Shown here in pieces: positions 31,647 through 43,910 of a stretch of 64,000 nucleotides of DNA. Origin of the DNA: Rugalucina vietnamica. Its lineage: Eukaryota; Mollusca; Bivalvia; Lucinida; Lucinidae. Below the pieces are notes generated by a model. The model did not search any database. It had not been told where the DNA came from and saw only the letters and a list, made by a program, of their open reading frames with translations. Numbering within the stretch: the stretch's first letter is position 1; every line of letters begins with the position of its first letter. The translations under genes were made by a program, and so were the position numbers. The DNA is taken from contig OZ024869.1 in NCBI GenBank assembly GCA_964017185.1, positions 56,756,761-56,820,760 on the forward strand. Direction: 5' to 3'.

Positions 31647-33570
31647 AGCTCACCTGAGCCGAAGGCTCACAGGTGAGCTTATAGTATACCCATGCTCCGG
31701 CGTCCGTCCGTCGTCCGTCGTCGTCCGTCGTCGTCCGTCCGTCGTCCACAATTTCAAAGATCTTCTCCTCTGAAACTGCTTGGCCAATCAAAGCCAAACT
31801 TCATGTGGAGCATCCATAGGAAGGGGGAACGAAAGTTTATATAAATGGTCCAGGTCACATGACCAAGATGGCCGCCATGGCTATAAATAGCAAAAACCTT
31901 TAAAAATCTTCTTCTCCAGAACCAATGGGCCGATTTCCATGAAACTTGGTATGTAGCAACTGGGACTTAGGCCCATCATAGTTTATATAAATCATGACCC
32001 TAGGATGACCTTGACCTATTTACGGCAAGGTCAACTTAGGTCGCCAATGCATTTGAATGGGAAAAAATGTTAAAATGCTATTTAATGGGTAAAACTTACT
32101 GGGAATAGGCAAATGGACACAAGATTAATGTTTTTGGAAAATTTTAGCCCCTGGGGGGTTGTCTGCCCCTGCCCCGGGGCGATATACATGTATATTTCCA
32201 TAATAATGAAACATCTTCTCCCCTGAAACCGCATGGTCAATCAAAGCCAAACTTCATATGAAGCATCCTTGGTAAGTGGGAAAGAAAGTTTATATAAATG
32301 GTCAAGGTCACTTGACCAAGATGGCCGCCATGGCTATAAATAGAAAAAACCTTTAAAAATATTCTTCTCGAGAACTAGAAGACCAATGATTTTGAAATTT
32401 GGTGTGAAGCATCAGTGACTGGAGCTCTACAAAGTTTATATAAATCATGACCCTGCGATGACCTTGACCTATTTTACGGCAAGGTCAACTAAGGTCACCA
32501 ATGCATTTGAATGGGAAAAAATGGTAAAATGCTATTTAATGGGTAAAACTTACTGGGAATAGGCAAATGGACAGAAGATTAATGTTAATGGAAAATTTTA
32601 GCCCCTGGGGGGTTGTCTGCCCCTGCCCCGGGGCTATATACATGTATATTTCCATAATAATGAAACATCTTCTCCCCTGAAACCGCTTGGCCAATCAAAG
32701 CCAAACTTCATATGGAGCATCCTTGGGAAGGGGGAAAGGAAGTTTGTATAAATGGTCAAGGTCACATGACCAAGATGGCCACCATGGCTATAAATAGAAA
32801 AAACCTTTAAAAATCTTCTTCTCGAGAACCAGAAGGCCAATGATTTTGAAAATTGGTGTGAAGCATCAGTGGCTGGAGCTCTACAAAGTTTATATAAATA
32901 ATGACCCTGGGATGACCTTGACCTATTTTACGGCAAGGTCAACATAGGTCGCTCATGCATTTGAATGGGGAAAAGTGTTAAAATGTCATTTGTAGGGAAA
33001 AACTTGCAGGAAATGGGCAAATGGACTTAAGATTGATGATTCTGAAAACATTTGGACCCCAGGGGTCTGTCTGCCCCCACCCCGGGGCAATATACATGTA
33101 TATTACAGTGATATACAAAGATCTTCTTCTCTGAAACTGCTTGGCCAATCAAAGGAAGTGGGAATGAAAGTATATATAAATGGTCAAGGTCACATGACCA
33201 AGATGGCTGCCATGGCTATAAATAACAAAAACCTTTAAAAATCTTTTTCTTTAGAACCAGAAGGCCTATGATTTTGAAACTTGGCATGAAGCATCAGGCA
33301 ATGGAGCTCTACAAAGTTTATATAAATCGTGACCCTTGAATGACCTTGACCTATTTTATGGCAAGGTCAACTTAGGTGGCCCATGCATTTGAATGGGGAA
33401 AATTGATAAAATGTCATTTGAAGGGCAAAACTTGCAGTAAATTGGCAAATGGACTGAAGTTTTATGTTTTCAAAAAGAAATATTGACTCCAGGTTTATTC
33501 TAGTCAAACAAGTTTAATGGTATATATCTCAGGTTTCAGGTGAGCGTTTACAGGACCATTGGTCCTCTGG
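31647..33570 (+). mobile_element. Modular repeat copy A, Helentron/HINE-like
   Basis: The 5' end AGCTCACCTGAGCC makes a hairpin with GGCTCACAGGTGAGCT. A CGTCCGTCGTCCGTC tract follows, then four modules of about 453 bp starting near 31756, 32208, 32661 and 33117. The 3' end has CAGGTGAGCG, inverse to the 5' end. A terminal hairpin AGGACC-ATT-GGTCCT follows, then CTGG, and the element is flanked by T on both sides. Subterminal inverted repeats, a 3' terminal hairpin, a CTRR-like end and internal tandem modules together suggest a Helitron-derived non-autonomous element. No Rep/helicase is present. The class is inference; the repeat itself is plain. Confidence 0.8.
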
Positions 33571-34504
33571 TTTTTCTAGACACTGTATGGTGAAACATCT
33601 TGTGAAAGCATAAAAGAGCAGTCTCGGTTATTATTCGCCATTGTATACTCCCTTACAGCCCAAACTGCAACACCTGAAGTACGATCAATAAACGCACCAG
33701 CCAATGATGTTGGTAAAGTTGAAGAGAATAACATGCATGCAAGTGCACCTACTGGTTTATCGTACAGTGTATTATGGTTCTGATTGATGTGATATTGTTT
33801 GTCGTCTTGGGCCAAATTTCCATATTAAACCTAGCGGTAATCTTTACCTGCCGTAAATGACTTTGGTCAGCTGTTACACAGGAACACGTGTCGCTTCTCA
33901 ATGGCGATCTCATTGTTGCTCTTCACTTTTATCTTTGATCCTTTCGTCCATGTAGTCTGAATTCATTAAGAAAGTCTGAAATAATTAATGTGCACTTGGG
34001 TTTCCATATCTGCACGGGGCAAAGTTTGTTTCTGTCTCGCTAACGCATTCTGGGGCGAAAAGATATATGTACTCAATGGAAATTTACCATAATTCGGGTA
34101 ACAATATTCGGTCCATTTTTTAAGTTAGAAAGTAAGAATATAGGGATCAGGAATCGATGCAACTAAATTTAAAGTCCAATCATAGACACTAGTCACCCCC
34201 AAAGATATCCCTTAGGCCGAAAACCCCCAACCGAGATATTGGGGGACGAAAGCGAAAGATGCCCAAGGAACATATTGCCAGTGAAACAAGTAGGGAGTAA
34301 AATAACATTAACGTCTTACCGGCACAGGGCACACCTACATTGTGTACCACTCCATCTTTTTATGACTGATCTAAAGAAGTTTAAAAAATATGTGATATAA
34401 TTGTGAAAAAATAGAGAAAATACAGCTGTAATTTATTTGTTCGATATGGGAATACTTTACCAAAATTTAGATGTTCGTTGCATTCATTAATCATTTTTTA
34501 TGAT
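33571..34504. other. No gene recognised
   Basis: Unique DNA; nothing supported. Confidence 0.5.
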
Positions 34505-34777
34505 AGAAAAAGGAAGGCACACGAATTTGGATAGACTTTACCGAAATTGTTCGTTATGTATTCAAAGAAATGTTTTGTACTTGAAGAGGAATGCCACTTT
34601 TTAATGCTTTGTCCTGAATATGAAGATGTATGTTACAATCTCTTTCCAGAAATTATGCTTACAAATGTTAACTTGAACAAGTTTTATAGTTTTATGACAT
34701 CTAAGAAAGATCTTGTTATAACATCATTAGCGAAATATCCCTTTTCACGCTTTTCAAAAACGAAAGTCTTTACTTGA
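34505..34777 (+). pseudogene. LINE ORF2 C-terminal fragment
   Basis: Translation gives VLEEECHFLMLCPEYEDVCY, then KFYSFMTSKKDL and SLAKYPFSRF. This matches the zinc-motif C terminus of mollusc CR1/RTE-X-type LINEs, whose usual form is C..C...EDE.HF...CP.Y...R followed by a helical tail. The first cysteines are blurred (MYSKKC) and the RT is absent, so it is a short 5'-truncated insertion. The LINE 3' UTR probably continues to about 35205. Confidence 0.65.
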
Positions 34778-35096
34778 ATAAATATCTTCTCATAGAAGAA
34801 GCAAAAGACATACTATAAAGATTGCAGTAATCAGCGAGGATATTGTGAGAAATCAGAAAATTATAATCTCAGTTTTATTTTTATTATAGATGCATACGGT
34901 ATATCATCTTAAACTGAATATTTGACTGACAGTATCAATTTTGTTTCACCGTCTAGTGCACTGTTACAATAGGGTTTGCATTTTGAACATTGTTGATATT
35001 GGAAGAAAACAAAAGTATTTTTGTAGGGATTGTTATATTTATTATTTTGCTACACTTGTGGTTATTGTAATATTGTCACTCGAAGATCATGCCAAT

Positions 35097-35162
<66 letters not shown>

Positions 35163-35205
35163 TATGGGCCGGTGGCCTGTAAAGGGTTGAATACTATTTT
35201 GATTT
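34778..35205 (+). mobile_element. LINE 3' UTR with internal T63 tract
   Basis: Non-coding continuation of the LINE fragment, ending in ATGGGCCGGTGGCCTGTAAA, a 3'-end motif I associate with mollusc LINEs. A run of 63 T at 35098-35160 interrupts it. Confidence 0.5.
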
Positions 35206-35699
35206 GATTTATTTATAATTTTCTTGCTTCTTCAGGCGGGGAAATCCAAAGCTTGGTCGCCTGGAATCTGAAACTGTCTGTGCCGTACTTGGCGCTCTAA
35301 GATCCTGTAGTTCCAATAGATGTTTACCTAAAATTATAGGACGTTTGTTGTCAACACATAAAATCTTGCAGATAAGATGGTGAAATACTATAAACTTAAG
35401 ATTCAATTGCAAACATGCTAAGACGTGATATTAAATGTAAAGTCGTAGATCCTGCTTTTTCAAACAGAGTTTCATAGTTTGAGTTAAAATCTTGATATAT
35501 AAATTTTAAACCTCTATAATTTACTTTTTTCCATTTTTTCTGTGTTTCCTTTTGAACAAAAATGCCATATTAAAGGACAAAAAAAAAAATAATAAAATTT
35601 GACATAATAAAAGCATGATAAATAGTCATCCTCGACTCGAAATTGTAAAAAAAAAATCCAATATTTTTTTTAAACCTTGATTTGTTGAGAGGCTTTCCT
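35206..35699. other. No gene recognised
   Basis: AT-rich with several A runs. The minus strand could be the 3' region of the LINE pseudogene that follows. Confidence 0.4.
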
Positions 35700-36640
35700 A
35701 CAAATGTTTGAAATCTAATTGTCAAAATTTATTCTAAAATCAATGTCATCACCGAGAAGTTTTACTATCTCATCACACTCGATCTCTGCCTCCCCTATCT
35801 TAAAAGTGGGTCTCTCGCCGCGCGTCCTCTCCCTAACCCTAACAGCCACGGCATGAAACTTGTCAGGGCTGGCTTTCATTTGGTTCTGAGTGAACCACTT
35901 AACGCGATTCCCACTCTCCCTGTCTAGTATTTCAACAATGGTGGCAAAGACCGGCAGTGAATATGACAAGGTGTTATCTTTTGCATAGTTAAAAAGCTTT
36001 CACTCTTTTGTAGAACAAAAGCATAATGTTCTAAACATTTGTATTTGCTTACACATTAGATTACCTGCCTACTGATCTCAAGTCTATATGTTTCCATCGT
36101 TCTTATTTTGGTATAAACTCTACCAAATAACATTTGGAGCGTCCTTGGGCTCATTGGCTTTCATCGTCTTTCAGATGAGCTATTTTACCGAGGTCTCGTC
36201 TCCAAAGCTGTTGAGTCTTTAGCAATTGCGTGATCGCGATAAAAGGTATTAACCTGTCAACCAACAAACTTACTGCAGCACAAAATTATCGTTTAAGAAA
36301 ATGTTAAAAAGAAGAAGGCCAAGTATAGATCCCTGTGAGACACCCTTAGTTATATTTTGAAAGGTGCTACTATGGTTTCCTATCTGTACACATTGTTTTC
36401 TGTCAGACAGATAGGTTGACTGATTTTGACACACGCTGCCGAAGTTATAATAAAATTAATTGTTAGATCCTTTATACACTTTATAGCACTGATGCCCGTG
36501 CAGCATTGCTTTGGTAGACGATATCAATTAAAGTCAAATGCAATTCAAATAGACCTCTCTGAACTTCGTAGATCAGACTGAATTTCGCTTCGAAAATTGT
36601 TATTTTTGTAGTTTTATTTATATTTCCACTGGCTCTATTC
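35700..36640 (-). pseudogene. LINE reverse transcriptase, degenerate, minus strand
   Basis: Read from high to low coordinates: FGSVCQNQSTYLSDRKQCVQ, then NITKGVSQGSILGLLLFNIF (RT motif with GVxQGS). An unaligned stretch of about 280 bp follows, then YAKDNTLSYS, where the family normally has YADD (one catalytic Asp is Lys). Then VKWFTQNQMKASPDKF and VKLLGDDIDFRINFDN. The order and motifs are those of a mollusc Jockey/RTE-X-like LINE. It is inactive through frameshifts, the active-site change and truncation. Confidence 0.8.
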
Positions 36641-36727
36641 ACAACCCGTTCAGCTCAAGTTGTGGCCTAAAGCAGCCACAAATATCTCGACGTTAAATCA
36701 CACGTTGTATAATATGGTCAAACGGCA

Positions 36728-36730
36728 TAT

Positions 36731-36793
<63 letters not shown>

Positions 36794-36794
36794 T
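36728..36794. repeat. (TTTA)n microsatellite
   Basis: About 16 TTTA units. Confidence 0.95.
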
Positions 36795-37795
36795 TAGAAG
36801 ACGTGAATTACACGTCTACAAGCGAAGAAAAGATATTTGTTGACATTAACAAATTAACAGTATTACGTTTACTATAGAAAATGTTAAAGCCTGTCCCTGT
36901 TTTTAATTTCTTGTGTTACAATTTTGGAACAAAAAAAAAATTCTAATGAATTTTGCCACGCGTTTCTACGGCTTATTTTACATATGAAATTTCTGCACAG
37001 GATTTATGAAACATTTGGTTTGAAAATAATTTGTCAGTTACTGTGTAACGCGAGAAATTATTGAAACGCATGACAAATTAAGTCTTGAAACAGTCGCGTG
37101 CACAATAGACACAAAAATCTAATCTGGGCTGAAGAATAAGTAAACTGACAATCAGCCATTTTCTTGTTGTATAGAATGTGATGGATGCCCAAAAGTTGGC
37201 TTTCTTGTTCGAAAATGTCTGGTCCATTGTCTAGCATTAACAACGTGAAATAACAATAAAATCAAATTAAACCAATGGCATCATAAAGGATATAATATCA
37301 AGTATAAGGTTTCCTTCAACCTGTATTGAGATGTTAAGGTTTTGTAATATCACCCTGTAAGCTCACCTGCTCCACTGCACACCAACCAAACCGTGGAACA
37401 TTATTAGATGAGCTGCATCTTGGGAAAACTATGTGTGCGAAGTTTATGACCAGCTCCTACACAAAATGCATGACGAAGGCACTTTCCAGACGCAGAGTTT
37501 CTCACGACACTGTCAATAATGCCTGAAGAAACAAGTTAGGCTTAAGTTAGCCATTGATCGCCAAATTCAAACGCAATAAGCAATAAAAAAATTACTATAA
37601 GCCATCGGTGAATAACCAGATGGTAAGTTAATGGCGGTAAGGTAGATTTGTATATTTGATGCGATTCACAGTATCTGTTTTGATTAAGGTCTGTTTCAGA
37701 TGCTCATATACTGATCACTCGGACAGATAACCGTTTAATCTGAATATGACGAAGAGCATGTACCCGTTACCTATTTACTTTGAAAAAAATATGCT
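36795..37795. other. No gene recognised
   Basis: Unique DNA; nothing supported. Confidence 0.5.
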
Positions 37796-38251
37796 TCATA
37801 CTTTCGTGAAAGTAGCTACTAGTAACATATGATTCATGCTTTCGTAAAACTTGCTACAATAGTAACAAATAGATTCTAATAGTGACATTAATTGATATTT
37901 TCCAAAAAGATAATGCATGTTTATCATGGTATCTGCTTCATTTAGTGGCAAATATAGGGATCTCCTTGAACAAGTTAATATATATAATGTATCAATAGAT
38001 ACTTTCACCGTTGTTGATTGCTTAAGAACACAAATGATAAAATCATGAAACTTTTTCCTAAGATTTTGCTTAAGATCACACTCTTTGAAACCGAGTTTAT
38101 CACTTAATATAATCTTCGCTTTACAAGCTGCCTTATGAGTATCTAATAATAATACAACTGGGGGCCTAACAGTGCCACCGGACAAGCATTTTAGGAGAGG
38201 TTTAATTTTATGTGTCATTTTTTTCTGAAATATTTCAGAGTGTGGTAGCAT
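37796..38251 (-). CDS. Unrecognised 151-codon open frame (doubtful)
   Basis: The longest open frame here that does not come from a repeat I recognise. The translation has a basic N-terminal half (KKMTHKIKPLLKCLSGGTVR), a mixed centre (DLKQNLRKKFHDFIICVLKQ) and a cysteine- and tyrosine-rich C-terminal third (LLESICYYCSKFYESM). I see no domain, signal peptide, transmembrane segment or splice-site context that would support it. It could be an exon of an unknown gene, part of an old transposon or chance, since frames of this length do occur by chance in AT-rich DNA of this size. No function is proposed. Confidence 0.15.
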   Translation of the reverse strand: MLPHSEIFQKKMTHKIKPLLKCLSGGTVRPPVVLLLDTHKAACKAKIILSDKLGFKECDLKQNLRKKFHDFIICVLKQSTTVKVSIDTLYILTCSRRSLYLPLNEADTMINMHYLFGKYQLMSLLESICYYCSKFYESMNHMLLVATFTKV

Positions 38252-38389
38252 ATTCTTATACCGTTATGGCAACATGACGCACTGGTCCAAAATTGTCTGA
38301 ACTATCATTTCGCACCCAAAAGATAGGGGCATTAAACCATTTTGTAGCAAAAGTGGCCAGTTAATGTACAGTCGACACCAAAACCGGAC

Positions 38390-40488
38390 GCTCACCTGAG
38401 ATCTGTGGTATATACCAATAAACTAATTGGCAGACAACCCCCTTGGATTAATTTTATTTCATAAACATACATGTAAACTTCTGTCCATTTGCATACTCCC
38501 AGCAAATTTCCCCCCATTTAATTACATTTTAATAATTTTCCCCATTCAAATGCATATGCTTCCGTTCAGATCCTTTCATTATGAATCTGTATTTCTTGTT
38601 GTATTTGTATTTTGTAAATTTGAATAAATATGTTTACACTAAATGCATAGGCGACCTTAGTTGACCTTGTCATAAAATAGGTCAAGGTCATCCAAGGGTC
38701 ATGATTTATATAAACTTTGTAGAGCTCCAGTGCCTGATGATGCATGCCAAGTTTCAAAATCATAGGCCTTCTGGTTCTAGAGAAGGAGATTTTTAAAGGT
38801 TTATGCTATTTATAGCCATGACGCCATCTTGATCATGTAAACTTGACCATTTATATAAACTTTCATTATTCCTTCCTAACAATGCTCCACATAAAGTTTG
38901 GCTTTGATTAGCCAAGCGGCTTCAGAGAAGAAGATATTTGAATATTATGGTGAGATACGAGGGATTATCAAAAATTACGTGGACTTTTCTTATAACTTTT
39001 GATTATATTACTCGATTCCACTCAAACTTACAATCCAGATGTCCCCATGTAATATGCAGCAGTCTGCAAACTTCATCACATTCCCTTCTTCCGTTACAAA
39101 AGTATTGTATAATGAAAATGCCCACTTTCGCCATCATGTAGCAGTCCGATGACGTTATTGACCTCGACGAAAAAACAACGATTTTGAACCACAAAATGTG
39201 CTTTTTGAGCTACTGATTTTTTACATTTTTTACATTGTTAAAAATTGTCCACCATACCTGCATGGTTTAAAATTACCACTCTGCATAAAAGCATCCATGT
39301 ATTACATGTACCTTGATTTCAGAAAAAAAATTGGACGGGGCATATTGATTCTCAATTTGAACATTATGGTCTAGACGTTGGTACATGTTAAATGACGAAT
39401 ATGAACTTTTGATATTTATCTGGGCCCTATTCGTTCAGTAGTTCATGCAATGTTTTGATTTGTAATGTATTACCAAAGAATCTTGGACTTTTGCGGTCAA
39501 GTGAGAATTTGTATTTGTTTCAAAGGGGCATTGTATAACATTGCTTGTTGATCTGTGTTGCATGAAATTCAGACGTCGCTTATTTAAAAAGCAAACAAGT
39601 AGGCCTAAGCAAACCAAGATAGGTGCACAACCGGTCCATCATCATGAATTTTTTAGCAAGAATAAAATGTTTTGATATGAATTCATTAACACAAATCACA
39701 CGTTTGGCTGTCATCTGCAAAATAGTTTTAAGGAAAACGCAAAAGAAATGCGATACTGCAATGCCAAGCTTAACGCCATTTCTGACGTGGTCCGTGATCG
39801 GCCTTCTGATTCTGGAGAAGGAGATTTATAAAGGTTTTTCGCTATTTGAAGCCATGGCGGCCATCTTGGTCATGTGACCTTGACCATTTATATAAACTTT
39901 CATTATTCCTTCCTAACAATGCTCCACATAAAGTTTGGCTTTGATTGGCCAAGCGGATTCAGAAAAGATGTTTGAATAGTATGGTCATATGCATGTACAT
40001 TGTATATAGCCCCTGGGCAGGGGCAGACAACCCCATGAGAACAAATATTTTTCATAAGCATAAATTTTCTGTCCATTTGAATACTTCCAGCAAGTTTCCC
40101 ACCATTTAATTATATTTTACTAATTTTCCCAATTCAAATGCACTGGCGACCTTAGTTGACCTTGCCGTAAAATAGGTCAAGGTCAACCAAGGACATTATA
40201 TAATTTTTGTAGAGCTTTGGTCCTAAATGCTACATGCCAAGTTTCAAGATCATAGGCTTTCTGGTTCTGTAGGAGAAGATTTTTAAAGGTTTTTACTATT
40301 TATAGCCATGGCGGCCATCTTGGTCATGGGACCTGGACCATTTATATAACTTTTTGTTCCCCTTTCCTAAGGATGCTCTACATGAAGTTTGGTTATGAAT
40401 TGGCCCAGGGGATTCAGAGAAGGTGTGAACGACAACGACGACGACGACGGGCGGCGGAACTTGGGTATGCTATCACCTTGTGAGCACC
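38390..40488 (-). mobile_element. Modular repeat copy C
   Basis: Minus-strand copy of the 31647-33570 family. The 3' side starts at CGCTCACCTGAG. Modules are recognisable by ATAGGCCTTCTGGTTCTG and GCGGCCATCTTGGTCATG, and it ends with a CGACGACGACG tract and TCACCTTGTGAGCACC near the 5' end. It is interrupted at about 38952-39785 by a segment that begins with a mariner-like terminus. The 3' hairpin found in copies A and B is missing here. Confidence 0.75.
38952..39785 (+). mobile_element. Insertion with one mariner-like terminus
   Basis: TA at 38956-38957 is followed by CGAGGGATTATCAAAAATTA then CGTGGACTTTT, close to the TIR pattern of the MITE at 14537 (CGnGGGATnATCnAAAATnACGTnGAC). The opposite TIR was not found before the modular repeat resumes near 39786, so this is a truncated element or an insertion followed by deletion. 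No transposase motif was recognised. Confidence 0.5.
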
Positions 40489-42200
40489 AATATTAACTAG
40501 AGGACCAATGGTCCTGTAAACGCTCACCTTAGACCTGAGATATATACATGTACCAATAAACTTTTTAGATTAGAATGGCACAATGCATGTATATAACCCT
40601 AGGGCAGGGTCAGAATAACTCCTGGAGTCAATGTCTTTTTCAAATCATAAAAAAAATTAAGTCCATATGCCAAATAACTGCAAGTTTTGTCCTTCAAATG
40701 ACATTTTAACAATTTTCTCCATTCAAATGCATGGGCGATCTAAGTTGACATTGCCGTGAAATAGGTCAAGGTCATCCCGGTGTCATGATTTATACAAATT
40801 TTGTAGACCTCCGTTCCTTAATGCTTAATGTCAAGTATCAAACTCATAGGCCTTCTGGTTCTGAAGAAGAAGATTTTTAAAAAAAATTTGCTATTTATAG
40901 CCGTGGCGGCCATCTTGGTCATGTGACCTTGACCATTTATATAAACTTTCATTTCCTCTTTCTAAGGATGCTCCACACAAAGTTTGGCTTTGATTGGCTA
41001 TGCAGTTTCTGAGAAAAAGCTGTTTGAATATTATGGTCATCTACATGTATATAGCTCCGGGACAGGGGCAGACAACCCCTGGGCCTAAAATATTTTCATA
41101 AGCATAAATCTTCTCTCCATCTGCTCATTCCTAGCAAGTTTTCTGCCATTACATGACATTTTCCTATTTTTTTCCCATTTAAATGCATGGGAGACCTAAG
41201 TTGACCTTGCCGTAAAATAGGTCAAGGTCATCCCAGGGTCATGATTTATATAAAATTTGTAGAGCTCCATTCCCAGATGCTTCATACCAAGTTTCAAAAT
41301 CATAGGCCTTCTGGTTCTGAAGAAGAAGATTTTTAAACGTTTTTGCTACTTATAGCCATAGCGGCCATCTTGGTCATGTGACCTTGGCCATTTATACAAA
41401 CTTTCATTCCCTCTTCCTAAGGATGCTCCACAAAAAGTTTGGCTTTAATTAGCCTAGCGGTTTCAGAGAAGATGAAGTTTCAATATTATGGTCATATACA
41501 TCTTTATAGCCCCGGGGCAGGGGCAGACAGCCTCCTGGGCCCAAAATAGTTTCTTAAACATAAATCTTCTGTCCATTTGCTAATTTCTAGCTCATTTCCA
41601 CCATTTAATTACATTTTCCTATTTTTTCCCATTCCAATGCATGGGAGACCTAAGTCGACCTTGCCGTAAAATAGGTCAAGGTCATCCCAGGGTCATGATT
41701 TATATAAACTTTGAAGAGCTCCATTCCCAGATGCTTCATACCAAGTTTCAAAATCAAAGGCCTTCTGGTTCTGAAGAAGAAGATTTTTAAACGTTTTTGC
41801 TATTTATAGCCATGGCGGCCATCTTGGTTATGTGACCTTGACCAATTATACAAACTTTTATTCCCTCTTCCTAAGGATGCTCCAGGGGCAGTCAACCCCC
41901 TTGGCCCAAAATATTTTCTTAAACATAAATCCTCTGTCCATTTGCTCATTTCTAGCAAGTTTTCCGCCATTTGATTACATTTTCCTATTTTTTCCCATTC
42001 CAATGCATGGGAGACCTAAGTTGACCTTGCCGTAAAATAGGTCAAGGTCATCCCATGGTCATGATTTATACAAACTTTGTAGAGCTTCATTGCCTGAGAT
42101 GCTTCATGCCAAGATTCAAACCCATAGGCCTTCTGGTTCTGCAGAAGAAGATTTTTTAAAGTTTTTTGCTATTTATAGCCATGGCGGCCATCTTTTATTA

Positions 42201-42848
42201 CCTCTTCCTAAGGATGCTCCAGGGGCGCCCAAAATAGTTTCTTAAACATAAATCTTCTGTCCATTTGCTCATTTCTAGCAAGTTTTCCGCCATTTAATTA
42301 CATTTTCCTATTTTTTTCCCATTCCAATGCATGGGAGACCTAAGTTGACCTTGCCGTAAAATAGGTCAAGGTCATCCCATGGTCATGATTTATACAAACT
42401 TTGTAGAGCTTCATTGCCTGAGATGCTTCATGCCAAGATTCAAACCCATAGGCCTTCTGGTTCTGCAGAAGAAGATTTTTTAAAGTTTTTTGCTATTTAT
42501 AGCCATGGCGGCCATCTTTTATTACCTCTTCCTAAGGATGCTCCAGGGGCGCCCAAAATAGTTTCTTAAACATAAATCTTCTGTCCATTTGCTCATTTCT
42601 AGCAAGTTTTCCGCCATTTAATTACATTTTCCTATTTTTTTCCCATTCCAATGCATGGGAGACCTAAGTTGACCTTGCCGTAAAATAGGTCAAGGTCATC
42701 CCATGGTCATGATTTATACAAACTTTGTAGAGCTTCATTGCCTGAGATGCTTCATGCCAAGATTCAAACCCATAGGCCTTCTGGTTCTGCAGAAGAAGAT
42801 TTTTTAAAGTTTTTTGCTATTTATAGCCATGGCGGCCATCTTTTATTC
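42201..42848 (-). repeat. Two near-identical 324-bp shortened modules
   Basis: 42201-42524 and 42525-42848 differ at one base by my reading, in contrast to the 5-15% divergence of other modules. The unit lacks about 120 bp present in full modules, between GATGCTCCA and GGGGC. This is a recent tandem duplication of a deleted module. Confidence 0.85.
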
Positions 42849-43204
42849 CCTCTTCCTAAGGATGCTCCAGGGGCAGACAACCTCCTGGGCCCAAAATATT
42901 TTCTTAAACATAAATCTTCTGTCCATTTGCTCATTTCTAGCAAGTTTTCTGCCATTTAATTACATTTTCCTATTTTTTCCCATTCCAATGCATGGGAGAC
43001 CTAAGTTGACCTTGCCGTAAATTAGGTCAAGGTCATCCCATGGTCATGATTTATACAAACTTTGTAGAGCGAGCTTCATTGCCTGATGCTTCATGCCAAG
43101 ATTCAAACCCATAGGCCTTCTGGTTCTGCATAAGAAGATTTTTAAAGATTTTTGCTATTTATAGCCATGGCGGCCATCTTGGTTATGTGACCTTGACCAT
43201 TTAT

Positions 43205-43910
43205 TGGAAAAGGTCCCTCAGGACCTTTTCCACAGTGTTTTCTTTGAATATGAAGAAAAGTGTACCCATGGCCGACTGCTCTAAGCTAATTACGCGTTAT
43301 GTCAAACAAAGCGTTTGATAAAAACTAGTGAACCGGTCTATGCCGACTAGACAATTCACCGTAAGTAATTTAATTTATCCTTCGTTGACACTCTCCGTCA
43401 AAATGCGGTTTATGACTATTGACATGTAGCAGACTCGAGCGTGACGACTTCTTATCATACAGCTTATAAGCTTGGACGTGGGGTACGGGGACTATATGTA
43501 CTTTATAGGGCTGTTTTTTAGTTCATCACATCAAATCCTTGGGTCTGTGTCCGAGAGTTAGACTGCATGTTAAAATTCAGAACTCTGTTACAGATTCACC
43601 GTACTACAAATTATTATAGTTTTCTACAAATCGACAGATTGACTTAAATCTTGTTCCTTTTAGAATTGGCTTGGGTTCCTTACACCTGAAATCTTGACCA
43701 GTGCCTTTCGGGACACTAAGATTTCAAAGATAAACACACTGGCCTGTCTTTCATAAAATCAAACGAAATTCGCGTCAATGAAACGAAACTGAAACATACG
43801 AGAATCGAAACAAATGAATCCGCACTGAAAATCTAGAACAAACAAGCTTCACTGGTAGCTCTGGTTGCTGCTGACCTTTTCACTGGTTTCTTTTTAAAGA
43901 AGCCAACTTG
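43205..43910. mobile_element. Unclassified 706-bp insertion in copy B
   Basis: It splits the module sequence GACCATTTAT|ATAAACTTTC and duplicates TAT. The left edge holds a palindrome GGAAAAGGTCC-CTCA-GGACCTTTTCC (about 43206-43231). No TIR, coding frame or known family was recognised. Confidence 0.5.
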
